A stretch of 43,054 bases of DNA from Paulinella micropora (lineage: Eukaryota; Cercozoa; Imbricatea; Euglyphida; Paulinellidae). The stretch is taken from contig WBZZ01004012.1 of NCBI GenBank assembly GCA_019918135.1, positions 130,001-173,054 on the forward strand, given 5' to 3'. How positions within the stretch are numbered: the stretch's first letter is position 1; every line of letters starts with the position of its first letter. The notes beneath the pieces were generated by a model. It worked only from the letters and a program-made list of their open reading frames with translations. It did not search any database and was not told the DNA's origin. Shown piece after piece: positions 24,570 through 34,992 of this stretch. Both the position numbers and the translations under genes were made by a program.

Positions 24570-27500
24570 CTAGCGTGGCCCTGGTGCGTTCTGCGGATCT
24601 GGAAGGCCTATCAGCTCACCGTCTCGTTGACCACTGCAGCGGTGTGCGTCGGCGTCGTGGCGGTGGTAGTGGTTGTGTACAGGAACTGCCCCGAGCCCGG
24701 CTGGGTAACTTACCTCCGGTCGCTGGTGTCCCCCAGCGAGCCTGCGTATGACAAACTGCCCATGTTCTTCGGCAGTCAATCATACTACGGCGCGGGAGAA
24801 GGGGCGGTGCGTTTGGCAGGAGGATACCTAGGCTTGGCAGGCGAACGAATCGCTAGCAATGCCACCACTAGTGTGATGGGCACGGCCGTCAGCCTTATTA
24901 CCCAGGAGCGTGATCGCGCCTGGTCGACCACGTGGCTAGGCGGCCGCATGTGGGGCCAGGACATACAGGCGGCTCTAGACTACCTGGGACCCAGCCCCGA
25001 GCCCGCGGACCAGGCCGTCGCGTTACTCAGGCGCATGACTGACCTGGTCACCACAGGCTTCCTGTCCCAGTTCGTGCGGCGCATAGAAGAGCGAGACGTC
25101 AGGGTCAACACGGGCGCGCTGGAAGCCCTGCACAACCGACTGCGAGACGGTCTCCAAAAGCGCTTGCTAGCACCGTACGGGAGGGAGACTCCTACCGCCC
25201 AACAGCAGCTCGACCTGCACGCAGAGGCCAGGCGAGGGGCAGACGTTCAGCTTTCGCTGCAGCAGGAGCAAGCGACAGAACCTAGCGCAGCTGGCGCGGC
25301 AGTACTGCACTGGTGAGGCAACACACAAGTACTACATGGGGGCGACGATCGAGCGCGCGCAGAGAGAGACGCGACTCTCGCGTCCCGAGAACAGCATGAT
25401 ACGGGCGGCCCAGTCTGAGGAGGCCCAGCGGGCGGCGCTGCAGGAGGGCGGCCTCCTGGAACAGTACTGGCGGGGGCTGGGCCTCCCCCTGACTGTCTCA
25501 CAATTGGCGGCTTGTTCCCTCGCGATACAGGATGCGTACAACCGAGCCATGTCGCCGCGCAACGTGACCGAAACAGATCGTCGAAGCCTGTCGGCACTAG
25601 CGGGCCAGGTCGAGGCCTACCTCCGTTACAGCCTGACGTTGAGGAGCTGGTGGGACCGCTCGGTGCTCCGCTTCGGGCCGCCCAGGCTGTACGGCACGGA
25701 GACGCCGGCTAACCAGCATGAGTGGCACGTCCTGGCAGAGAGCCAGCTCATGTACACCAGCCTCGCTGCCTTTGCACACCACGTGGCCCCTTTGCTAGGG
25801 CTTTTTTCAGCCCTCGGCTAGTGACACCAGACGACGTGGAAGACCTCGCCCCGTATGTCCCCAGCGCGGCCGCCGCCCTGTTACGAGCATGACAGACAGT
25901 GGTAGCCTTCCTCGGTGACGAGGCCAGGGGCCCCGCGCTCTTGTCCGACCTGTACAAGGTCGACCAGAGGCAGGTAGCCAGAGGAAGCAACCCCGTACCC
26001 GCCGGCGAGGAGACGCGGGTGGCCCGTTACCACCGGGAGCTGGCAGAGCTGCAGCGGGACCTGCCGTACCACTGCAGCACCGTCTGGGCGGCGGCGACTG
26101 CGCTGGGCACAACCTACCGCTGATGTACATGCTGTGGGGGGAACACTGCGCGCCCAGGGCCCCGCCGTCCTTCGGATACTGGCTCCTGGAGGCAGTAGCC
26201 GAGGCCGAGTACTTCTGGCAGGGGCTGGTCGGCTCTGGCAGCCCCGACCAGCCCGCCGGCGCCCGGCCCGGCCCCGGACGCCGCGCCAGGCCAGGCAGCC
26301 GGGGACCCCAGACCGAGCCCCGTGGGGCCGGCCGCCACGCCAGCCGCCCTCCCACTAGCGCAGGGGCGGCCGGCCGGGGCCGCCCCCACCGCCTCGGCCA
26401 CCCCCCCGCCCAACGGCTCGCGGCGTGAGTTGCTGTCCCGGCTGCAGTCCTTCCGTGACAGGCTACGCTCGACACAGGACCAGCCCCCCAGCACGTTGTT
26501 CCTGGAGTGGCGCCCGGCCCGCGACTCCGCCGGCCGCTGGCCCGCGCTGCGGGACACGCTGCAGCGGCTGCTGGCGTCACATCTGTACGAGCGGGAGGTC
26601 TGGCCGGAGCACAAGCTGGGGAGTGCGCGGGCCATCGCAGAGGCCGCGCTGGACCATCAGGGCCAGGGCACGCCGTGCCCCGGGCTGACCGCCTTTGCCG
26701 TCGTGCTGTGGGCTGCGCAGGAGGTCTGGTACACACTACCGGCACCACAGGGGGAGGAGGCTACCGAGGCCAGCCTCCATGATCTGTTGGGCTTGTTCTG
26801 GGAGCGGGTGGAGCAGACCACCGCCTTCCTGGCCCGGGACCTGTGCCCCGCCGCTACGTCAGAGCTGTTTCTCCTGCACAGCGAAGAGACCGACTGGTTC
26901 AGCGAGCGATTAGTGAGGCAGAGCACGTTGTACTTCTCCTTTGCGCGTCCCTCGCGCTGGCGAGCGGCCTCGGACTCGCTAGGCCAACGCAGGCGCTGTG
27001 GCAGCGGCTGCGAGGCCAGATCGCACAGGACCTGCAAGCCGACGACTTCGCCGCACTCAGGAGGGTCCGGAGCTTGCAGGGGGTTTCCATGCGCGAGGTC
27101 CAGATCCTGGCGGGGGACATTTACGTCTATCTGGAGCCGTCCGCCTGGTCGTGGCGGCTGGCCACCGGCGCCGAGAAGCTGTGGAACAGGTTGTACCTGC
27201 AGCTGCCAGCCACCATAGCGGCCGCGCGGAATAGCTACGGCCGTGACCTAACTCAAATCATAGCAGGCTTCACGGGGCAGAGTTTCAGGGAACAGCTAGG
27301 CGTGGGGCGTTTGCTGATTTCCGAGACCGTGCGGCTGCTAAGCCTCCAGAGCCTGTCGGTAGTGACGGGAGGGACCAGGGTACAGGAGATGCTCAGCGGC
27401 TTCGGCCGGACGGTTTTGGCCGCGGTCGGGCAGTCCGCGGTGGATGCTCTCGCCGTCGAGCCCATACAGCAACGAGCCGTGGAGCTGTTGACCGGCCTGC

Positions 27501-28231
27501 TCACTATGTCGTCGGCTCGCGCGGAGGGAGACTTCAAGGATCTGCTCGCGACAGCCCGTGCTTATGGGGGTCTGCTGTACGGGGGTGGGCAGGGTGTGGG
27601 AGTGCCGAGCCTCGACTGGGAGACAGTGCTGCTGCCCCTCTTCCTCGAGCTCTACCAGGCCGACCTCCACGGCTTAGTTGGCTCAGAACTAGAGACGCTG
27701 CGGCGGCTTGCGACACTGGCTGCACAGCCGGCGTACGTCTTGCAAAACCGTACGCTCGAACTGCCGTTCCCGCTGCCGGTCCGGAATCAGAGCCGGGGGC
27801 CGGACGCCAGCGCCAGGCACGGGCTGCCCGTCCGGGGGCAGGACATCTTCGTCCAGGCCTGGTTCGTGGAGGCCAAGCAGGGCACGCCGGGGTCCATCCT
27901 GCTGGCACCGGGCCAACTCGATCTCGTCCGGCGGCTAGCAGAGGGTGTCTCGGCGGACGAGCTGGAGCCGGCGGACTATGAGTGGCTGTGCGGAAGCATC
28001 CAGGGCAGCCCCGGGCGCACGCAGACGTACCAAACCCCCGAGGAAGACCTAGCGCTGATGGAAAGGGCTCAGGGGCGGTTAGGTGACCGGACCATCGTGT
28101 CGGCCGTGGAGCCGAGGGCCAAGCCGCGGGCCGGGGGGCGAAGCGAAGGGATGCCTGCTTGCCCCGCCGGGCGGCAAAGCCCGGGGCGGGCGGGCCCCTG
28201 GCCGCCTTTGCCTAGGACAGACCGTGAATAA
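24570..28231 (+). pseudogene. Large GC-rich gene of unknown function, broken into several frames
   Basis: Coding character passes through at least four plus-strand frames. It begins near 24570 with a membrane segment (TAAVCVGVVAVVVVVYRN) and an extracellular-like domain, to 25316. It continues at 25336-25821 and about 25830-26123, then 26322 to about 26940, and ends in a long intact frame (about 26945-28231; ASLALASGLGLARPTQALWQ to PRTDRE). Helical, Leu/Arg/Trp-rich blocks run throughout (LLPLFLELYQADLHGLVGSE). The stop codon TAA lies inside an AATAAA signal (28227-28232). This may be one membrane protein of about 1100-1200 residues or two genes. I recognise no family. The breaks may be decay or indel errors in GC-rich sequence. 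Confidence 0.45.
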
Positions 28232-28232
28232 A
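28227..28232 (+). promoter_or_regulatory. AATAAA polyadenylation signal overlapping a stop codon
   Basis: AATAAA includes the TAA stop of the upstream plus-strand gene. A minus-strand AATAAA lies 24 bp further on (28257-28262, read as TTTATT), so two convergent genes end within about 35 bp. Confidence 0.7.
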
Positions 28233-28246
28233 GTGAGCGCCAATAG

Positions 28247-31028
28247 CTACTCTGTGTTTATTTGCCACGCCAGCCGCGCTACGGGGTAGGTGGTGGAGAG
28301 GGGGCCGTGTGCGTCAGGGGGAGGGGGCCGCCCGGCAATGAGGGCCTGGGCGCCCGACGTGCTGCCGGCCGAGGGCCGTACGAGCGCCTCGGCCATGGCC
28401 ACGCCGGCGTGGATGAGGTCCGCCGCTCCCGCCGGCAGCCCGGGGGCTCCGGACTCCGCCGCCTCGTCGACCCACTGGCGGAAGGACTGCCAATCGGCCG
28501 TCGGGCAGCCACGCCTGCAGCAGCGTCGCTACCCAGGCGACCAGGCGATCTCGCAAGGCGCGGCGAACGTTCTGTAGCAGCAGCGCTCGTCCCTTTCCCT
28601 GGGCTAGCCCCCCCCCCAGAGGTGCACGTCCTGGGGTAGCAGAGCCCCGGCCGCGGGTTTGGGAGTGGGTGTGCCATACAGCCCCTGCCAACCCCCGGCC
28701 GGAAACAGGTACCCCAGCAAGCCACGCAGCGACTCGTCGCACTCTGCGGGGGCCTGCTCCTCGAACCACACTTGCAGGAACCCCCACCTCGGCTTGGGCG
28801 GGGCAGAGTCGGCGTCAGGCCGCGGTACTGCTCCAGAAAGCCACGGATCGTCCCCCCGAGCTTCGGGTAGCCGGCCAAGGGAATCCCCCCTGGCGATCGT
28901 GCACGCCTAGCTCACCAGTGTAGACAAGCCGCATGGTGCGCAGCAGGGCCAACCGCTTCTCCCTAGCTCCCGGTATCCGGCGTTGCAGGAAGGCCGCGCT
29001 CAGCAGCTGGGCAGAAGCCTGGGGGGGCCGCACCTGACCACAGAGCCTGGCCTCTACCGTGCCCTGGTGCAAGCAGCGCGCTAGGTACGCTAGGGGGGCG
29101 GGAACCCGCCGGCGGACCGGTCGGAACGTCGTCAGCTCATCGTACAGGTAATAGCAGGCCAGCCTGTGCAGGGCCTCGTCGTGCAGGCAGCTTGCCAGCA
29201 GCTCCGGCAGCTCGTCCAGCAGCTCCGGCAGCTCGTCCACCCAGGCTTCCCCTAGCCGGGCCAGGCCACGGGGGTCCACACGGGCCTCCAGCAGGCGCCA
29301 GCGCAGGTCCTCGCGCACGGGGTTGGCCCGCGGGGCGGGTAAGCACAGCCAGAGGCCGGCGGGACACGGGAACGGCAGGGTGGGGAGCGGGGGCGGCTTC
29401 AAGGCCAGGTAGCCCTCGCACACAGCCAGAGCCTCCTCTGTTCGTTGAGGCTCTGGTTGCTCCAATATCTGCGCGGCTAGCCGGGCCGGCCTGGTCTGTG
29501 CGCCGCCACAAGCATCCGCCCCCCCCCCCCAGCCTTCCAGACACCAGGGCCCCGGACGTGAGCCGGGCGGGAACAACAGGCGCGGCAGCAGCCAGCCGTA
29601 CGCCACGTACAGGCGCTTTGAGAGCTCAGCGCAGGCCTCGGGAAACAGGGAGAGGGCGGCGGGGGCCTCCGGCGTGTCCAGCACCTGCGGCCGCACCCAG
29701 GGGTACTCCCGCAGCGCCGCCGGGCGCTCCTGCCACTGTACACCCCCCAGTGTCCTCCCGTCGGGAAGCGGCCCGTGGCGCCACCTGGCCTCCGGCGTAC
29801 CCGACACCAGCACTGCGCTGAAGCCACGGACCAGTAGTTTTTGCCCGAGTGGTCCACAGTGGTCCAGGTGCAGAATGCCGCACTCCGGACCCCGGACCTC
29901 CGTCAAGCGGGTCAACATTCTGGCGGAGACCAGGACACGGTCCGCGTGCACAGTCATACTTAGCAGCCCACTGCAACCGACCAGAACGGCGACCAAAGCA
30001 GCGGCAGTGGTTGGTTGCACGGTGGCGGGCACTGGGAACTGCCCGTTCCACGCCGTGACGGGGGGCATGCCCCGCCCCTCTTGCGCTCGCAAAGCAGGTG
30101 CCCCGTGTTTGTCTACCTCTAACCCCTCCAAGCAGGTCGTGCCCTGCACCAGCAGGCGCGTCGGGTAGTGTGCCGACAGGCACACGCTTACCCGCTCGCC
30201 CGTGACATGCTGCCAAGTGAGTTCGCGGCACGACGGACAAAGGAGGGGGCTGGCCTGGTGATTCCAAGTGGCCCTTAGCTGGATGTGCACCAGGCATAGG
30301 CCCTGGACCCACCGTAGCCCCCGCAGAAGATCCAGGGACAGCTGCAGCCCACCCCCTTCCACTCCCTCTACGTGTGCGTGCGCTAGTACCAGGGCGGTAG
30401 TCGCTGATGCACACGAGACGTCGCACAGCTCCCTACATCCCCGCACAGTCAGAATACCATTCCCCGGAGGCTGTGCCACTGGCTGTGGACTCCGCTGTCC
30501 GCTTGGGGGCTCTGGCATTAACCTGATACTATACACAGCGTCACTATCGATCACAGACAAGTGCATTCCCTGCACGGCGGGTACGACCAGGCCCCAGGGG
30601 CGCTGCGAATGGCAAACTCGTACCCACTCCAGCCGTACACAGGATGGCGGAAAAGAGAGTTCGGTGTGCGTCAGCGACGGCAGCAGCCGGACACACTCCA
30701 AACGCAGTTCTTTCATGATAAGCAGTGCCTGCAGAAAGGCGAAGGGCACCTTGATCGGCCGCCACGGCATTCCCGTTATGCTCACCTTCTCTAAGCCCGC
30801 GGCGGCCTGCCTGCCGTGTTGACTCGCCAGGTAGGTCTCGATCTCGGTGCCGCGTTCCTCAATCAGGTGATGTGTTCCATTGGTTTCCGTGGCTACGGAG
30901 AAGATAAGCTCCTTTCCACCCGGGGCAACGAAGGAGGGGGACGCGCCCCTGTTGGATGCAGGGAACGGGTTGACCCAGAATAGAGGAAATATCGTGTTGT
31001 ACGGCATCCGGTCATTTAGGTCCGACAT
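28247..31028 (-). pseudogene. Unknown GC-rich gene, C-terminal part frameshifted
   Basis: The main frame is open from ATG 31028 (MSDLNDRMPYNTIFPLFWVN) to 28815 and is rich in Leu, Val and Trp, with a beta-rich first half (LVVPAVQGMHLSVIDSDAVY) and a helical second half (ELPELLDELPELLASCLHDE). Beyond about 28880 coding character moves to other frames. One includes FLQVWFEEQAPAE and LYGTPTPKPAAGALLPQDVH, and another ends WQINTE at a TAG (28247-28249) that overlaps the minus-strand AATAAA. The breaks coincide with C/G runs (for example 28606-28617). No family is recognised. Confidence 0.45.
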
Positions 31029-31239
31029 AGGAAGACAGGAGGGGGGGCTCGACAGGGGGGCGTGCCCGTGCGGGCCGGGGGGGAGGAGGGGAGGCAGCCC
31101 CTTTTCCCCCCGCCCTTTCCCTTTCCCTCGAGGGAGGGGGGACGAGGCTTTGCCTCCGTAGGTCCCCCCTCCCGTGCTCCCTGGCCCACCGGTCGGCCCG
31201 CAGGCGGGACAGTGCGGCAAGGGTGTGAGTGGGTGCAGG
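31029..31239. other. GC-rich spacer with G and C tracts
   Basis: Runs of G, C and CCCTTT between two minus-strand genes; the open frame across it is low-complexity Pro/Gly. I read it as a spacer, but it could be a linker, because the same frame is open on both sides. Confidence 0.4.
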
Positions 31240-32790
31240 CACGGCCTAGCGGGGGGCCCGGGCGCCGCCTGCCTGGCGAAGTCGGCCCCCGGCACCCCCG
31301 TGCGCACGAGCCGCGCCCCCGTGCCCAGCCGCCCCCCGTGCTCCGTCCACACCAGGTAGCACAGCCACAGCCACGCCTGCGCCAGCGAATGGCACAGCCA
31401 GGCCCGGCGGGGCCCGCGGTCGTACACCGCCCACGTGCCCAGCACGGCCACCACGCACGGCCGCGGCGGCCGCGACGCGGGGGTCGGCTCCGCGCAGGCG
31501 CCCGCCCCGGCCGGCGGCTCCGGGTGCCGGGCGGCCTGAGCGAGCTGCGGCGGCAAGAGCACGAGCCCCTGCGGCAGGATGTCCAGCCCGCAGGCTAGCT
31601 GGACCTGGCTAGCTAGGACCGCCAGGTCCAGGTCTTCGCCCAACCCGGCGGCGTCATACTCGTCCTGGGCCCCGCCGCCCTCCTTGTCCTCCAGCGCCCC
31701 CGCCCCGTTCAGCCCCGCCAGCTTGCGGGCGCCCGCCAGCCGCTGCCCCGGTGTAGCCAGCTTCTGGAACACTACGCTGTCCTTGATTTGCGCGGCCGGC
31801 TGCTCGCAGAAGATGGTCCGGAAATGTAGCGCCAGGCACCCGGGCAGGTCCCGAGCGCAGCTGACCTCCCGCGCGGCTCGCAGTACCTGGTCGGTGCACG
31901 CCTCCCCGGGGCGCGGACCCCCCCACAGCAGCGCGCGGCAGCTCGACCGGGGCGGCCGCCCCGCGGGCAGGTCTCTGCCCCGCGCCGCGAGCCGGGCCCG
32001 CACCTCGTCCCAAGGGGGGGCCTGCGCCCGCCGCAGGAGCCCGTGCAGAAGCCCCACGTACAGCTGCCAATGCGCCAGGCTCTCCAAGGCGGGTGACAAG
32101 TCTGCCAGGCCGCGGCCCGCGTCGCTGCAGGTCGCCAGGCACGCGCAGGCAGCCCAGAAGGAACCCTCGAAGCCGGACCAGGCCCGCTGCTCTACCCACT
32201 CACCGAACCACGCGCGCAGGCCGTCTGCCTCGGCCCGGGTGCCCCGCCGCAGCCCCGTCAGGACCTCCACCAGCTGCCGCCTAGCGCGCAGCAGTTCGGT
32301 GGCCGGCAGCCCCGCGCCGCCGGCGGGGAGGTCCCCGGCCTGTGGCTTGCTGGTGCACGTCAGCAAGGACAGGCTGCCCTGCCACGCCCCTAATTCCTCC
32401 AGGGCGGCCTCCAGCTGCCGCGGCGCCCCCGCGGCCGGGGGCAAGCTGCAGAACGGGCGGCCGCCCAGCGCTGCTCATACAACACGGCCGCGCTCAGCCC
32501 CCAGGCACACATCTGCCACAGGCCCACCGTCCGTACCGGTGGTACGTGAGCCGGGCTGGCCACCGCGCTCAGGCGCACCGGCGGGTGCCCCAAAGCGTAG
32601 TGGCCGGGGTAGTGACGGGCCAGCGCTTCCCACAGCGCGCGCACGTCGGGCGGCCCGGCGGCCCGGCCGCGCCGGCGAGCGTCCCGCAGACACAGGCGCG
32701 CAGGGCTGAACTGGCGAGTGTCACCAGCGCGTCCAGTTCCACCTGGGCCAAGTCAGCCCCGGCCGCCGGGAGTTCCGCGAACGTCCACAT
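31240..32790 (-). pseudogene. Unknown GC-rich gene, N-terminal part frameshifted
   Basis: The likely start is ATG 32790 (MWTFAELPAAGADLAQVELD). Coding character moves to a second frame (RALWEALARHYPGHYALGHP, to about 32450), then to the long frame from 32444 (PRQLEAALEELGAWQGSLSL). It has a mostly helical composition with many Leu, Trp and Cys, and an acidic stretch near 31640. No family is recognised. Its start overlaps the divergent gene that begins near 32718. Confidence 0.45.
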
Positions 32791-33686
32791 CCCATCCCTT
32801 TCTGCCCCTGGCTACAGTAACGAAGATAACTTCCCCGAACACCGTACCGTCTGATGACACCAACGAGCCGTACCTGGAGAGAAAACAAGCGTCCTCCTCA
32901 GTGACCCCCTTCTACCTGAACAACCACACCAACAGCGCCCAGCCCGGTGCCCGGACCACCACTGGCGGCCCCAAGATCGGGTGGCTGAAGGAAGAGCTGC
33001 GCCGCGCCTACCGGGACAGAGGGGACCTACTGGCGGGGCAGTACCTAGACTTCGTCGAGGGGCTCACACTGGTCGCGCCCGCCCGGTCGAGGCAGGCTAC
33101 GCACGCCACCCTGGCTTCCAACTGGTGGTACCACCAGACACGCGAGCAGGCGCTCGGGCCAGGCAAGCCCTTGAGCTTGTGGGCGTTCTTTGCGTGCCAG
33201 CCGGGTGTCTACAACTGTTGGGACGCGATGGACCCCGTGCTGCGCATCGCCGTGCGGCAGAGCGAACGGGATGTGCAAGATGTGCGCGCCACCGCGACCC
33301 CCCGGCTGCTGCGGTTCCCGCTACTGCTGTGGTTTCAGGAAGCCAAGAGCAGGTTCCAGGCACTGGTTTTGTACCGCCTGTACTGCACCTCGTCAGCCTT
33401 CGCGCTCACTGGCCAGCTGTACAGGCAGGTAACCGCTGAATTAGCCAGGCAGCACCAGGTAGCGCTGGACTGGTTCGCAGAGTGCGTACTGGAGACCGTC
33501 CGGGCGCCTGCCCCGGACACCACGACGGCCCCGGCCGAGGAGGCACTCGTCTACGAGGACGACCTCCTCTCTTTCCCCACGCCCGGCAAAAGGGTCTACG
33601 TCTGCCTGCGCGCCTTCTCCTGGTTGCACCAGTACGCGCTGACGTTCGGCCCGTACCCAGCCAGCACTACCCCGACGCCGGCGTAG
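32718..33686 (+). CDS. Unknown GC-rich gene, 322 aa, intact
   Basis: This is one of the few uninterrupted long frames of the right flank. The N-terminus is Pro/Ser-rich (residues about 1-80). The rest is a helical domain (GWLKEELRRAYRDRGDLLAG, then RLLRFPLLLWFQEAKSRFQA and LVLYRLYCTSSAFALTGQLY) and ends ASTTPTPA. There are no obvious catalytic motifs or membrane segments. The true start is uncertain because the first 25 codons overlap the divergent minus-strand gene and no other ATG lies before the domain. The Leu/Trp-rich helical style is shared with its neighbours, so a gene family is possible. Confidence 0.5.
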   Translation: MSPARPVPPGPSQPRPPGVPRTSTSHPFLPLATVTKITSPNTVPSDDTNEPYLERKQASSSVTPFYLNNHTNSAQPGARTTTGGPKIGWLKEELRRAYRDRGDLLAGQYLDFVEGLTLVAPARSRQATHATLASNWWYHQTREQALGPGKPLSLWAFFACQPGVYNCWDAMDPVLRIAVRQSERDVQDVRATATPRLLRFPLLLWFQEAKSRFQALVLYRLYCTSSAFALTGQLYRQVTAELARQHQVALDWFAECVLETVRAPAPDTTTAPAEEALVYEDDLLSFPTPGKRVYVCLRAFSWLHQYALTFGPYPASTTPTPA

Positions 33687-33916
33687 CTCCCCCCCTCTCC
33701 GCCCGGCCCGGGGGAGGGGGGGGGGGGGAAGGAGGGGGGAGGGGAGCTGCGCCGGCGGCGCCACCCCGCCCCGCCACTCCTTGCCCGCCGGGGCCCGCCC
33801 GGGGGTGCGCCACGGGGCGCAGGAGGGGGGGGGGGGGGCGTGGTGGCGCCGGCCGGCGTCCGTCGGTGGCGCGTACCCCCTCCCCCAAAACGCCGTGCGG
33901 CACCCCGACCTAGGAC
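33687..33916. other. Spacer with long G and C tracts
   Basis: Contains runs of 12 or more G near 33715-33728 and 33825-33838. No gene is seen. Confidence 0.5.
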
Positions 33917-34959
33917 ATGGACGGCACGGGCTGGACGTACGACGGCGAGGGCGCGCTGGACTATGCGGAGAAGTGACTATCTCCTGCGTAGCGCAGGCCA
34001 AGGCCGACCGGGACACGGGGGGCTTACACAGGGGCCAGATCTACCCCGGGGACCACAAGATCCAGCTGCGCCCCTGTGACCTGGCCATCGCCAAGGCCGA
34101 TGACCTGCTGGACCTGGTAGGCGAGCTACCGCTCGTCACTAACTGCGCCACCCACTGGGAGATCCACGAGCCACTCCGGGTGCACCCGAAGAAGGCGGCT
34201 GAGGACAGGGAAAGACCCCTGGAGTGGCGGGTGCTGGGCGTCTGCGGGGAGGACAGCGAGCCGGGGGGCCGCCCGGGCAAGCCGCTGCGCTTGCAGGTGC
34301 TGGGGGGCACGGACCTGCACCTGCCACAGCTGGGCTCTGCCCCGCAGGCGCACTGGGCGCACCGCAACATGTATCTGCACGCACACCTGCCCTCCCGCCA
34401 GCAGCTGGCCGATCGCAAGGACGCTCCCGGGGAGCCCTCGCGCGTGCTCGTTACGCCCGACTACTTGGTCGCGGCGGCCGACCGGCTGCGGCTGGGGTAC
34501 CTCGGCTCGCAGGCGCCCGCCGCCGGGCCGTCCCGGGCCCGGGACGTCGCGGCGGTCTTCCGGGCCCGGCTGCAGGATTGGCGCCTGCACGATCCGCACT
34601 GGAGGGACATGCGCGGTGACCCCCAGGCTCGGCTCGCGGCGCGCGCGGCGGCCCTCTTGGCCCTGGTGCAAGCGGCGGCCGCCGAGTACTTGGAGCTGGC
34701 GGCCGAGCACGAGGCGCGCAACCAGTTCGTCGGCCGGTGCATCAGGGCGGCGCCCCTGGGCGAAAAGGCTAGGGTTCTACTGATCTATTGTGGTGCCGGT
34801 CGCGGCGGACCTAGTGTGGTGCCGGTCGCGGCGGACCTAGTGTGGTACCGGTCGCGGCAGGACAGGGGCCGCCCCTCCCCTCCGCCGGAGTTGAAGTCGC
34901 GGCGCGTGGGTCTAGCAGTTTTAATGGAGGCAATAAACATAAGCCACGGGCTCGCTTAG
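33917..34959 (+). pseudogene. Unknown GC-rich gene, one frame change near the start
   Basis: A natural start is ATG 33917 (MDGTGWTYDGEGALDYAEK), which stops after 19 codons. Coding character continues in the next frame (ISCVAQAKADRDTGGLHRGQ to the end at 34959). It contains a helical domain (ARLAARAAALLALVQAAAAE). The last 50 codons cross a 26-bp tandem repeat, so the C-terminus may be non-coding. An AATAAA at 34932-34937 lies near its end. No family is recognised. Confidence 0.4.
34789..34860 (+). repeat. 26-bp tandem repeat
   Basis: TGTGGTGCCGGTCGCGGCGG plus CCTAG-type ends repeats exactly twice (34789-34814, 34815-34840), with a partial third copy carrying substitutions. Confidence 0.85.
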
Positions 34960-34992
34960 GCCTTGAACCGGGCCACGAAATTTGGACGTGCT

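Noticed and set aside
24156..24570. Arg/Gly-rich protein over the minisatellite
   Set aside because: It is a product of 54-bp repeat units that are open in several frames.
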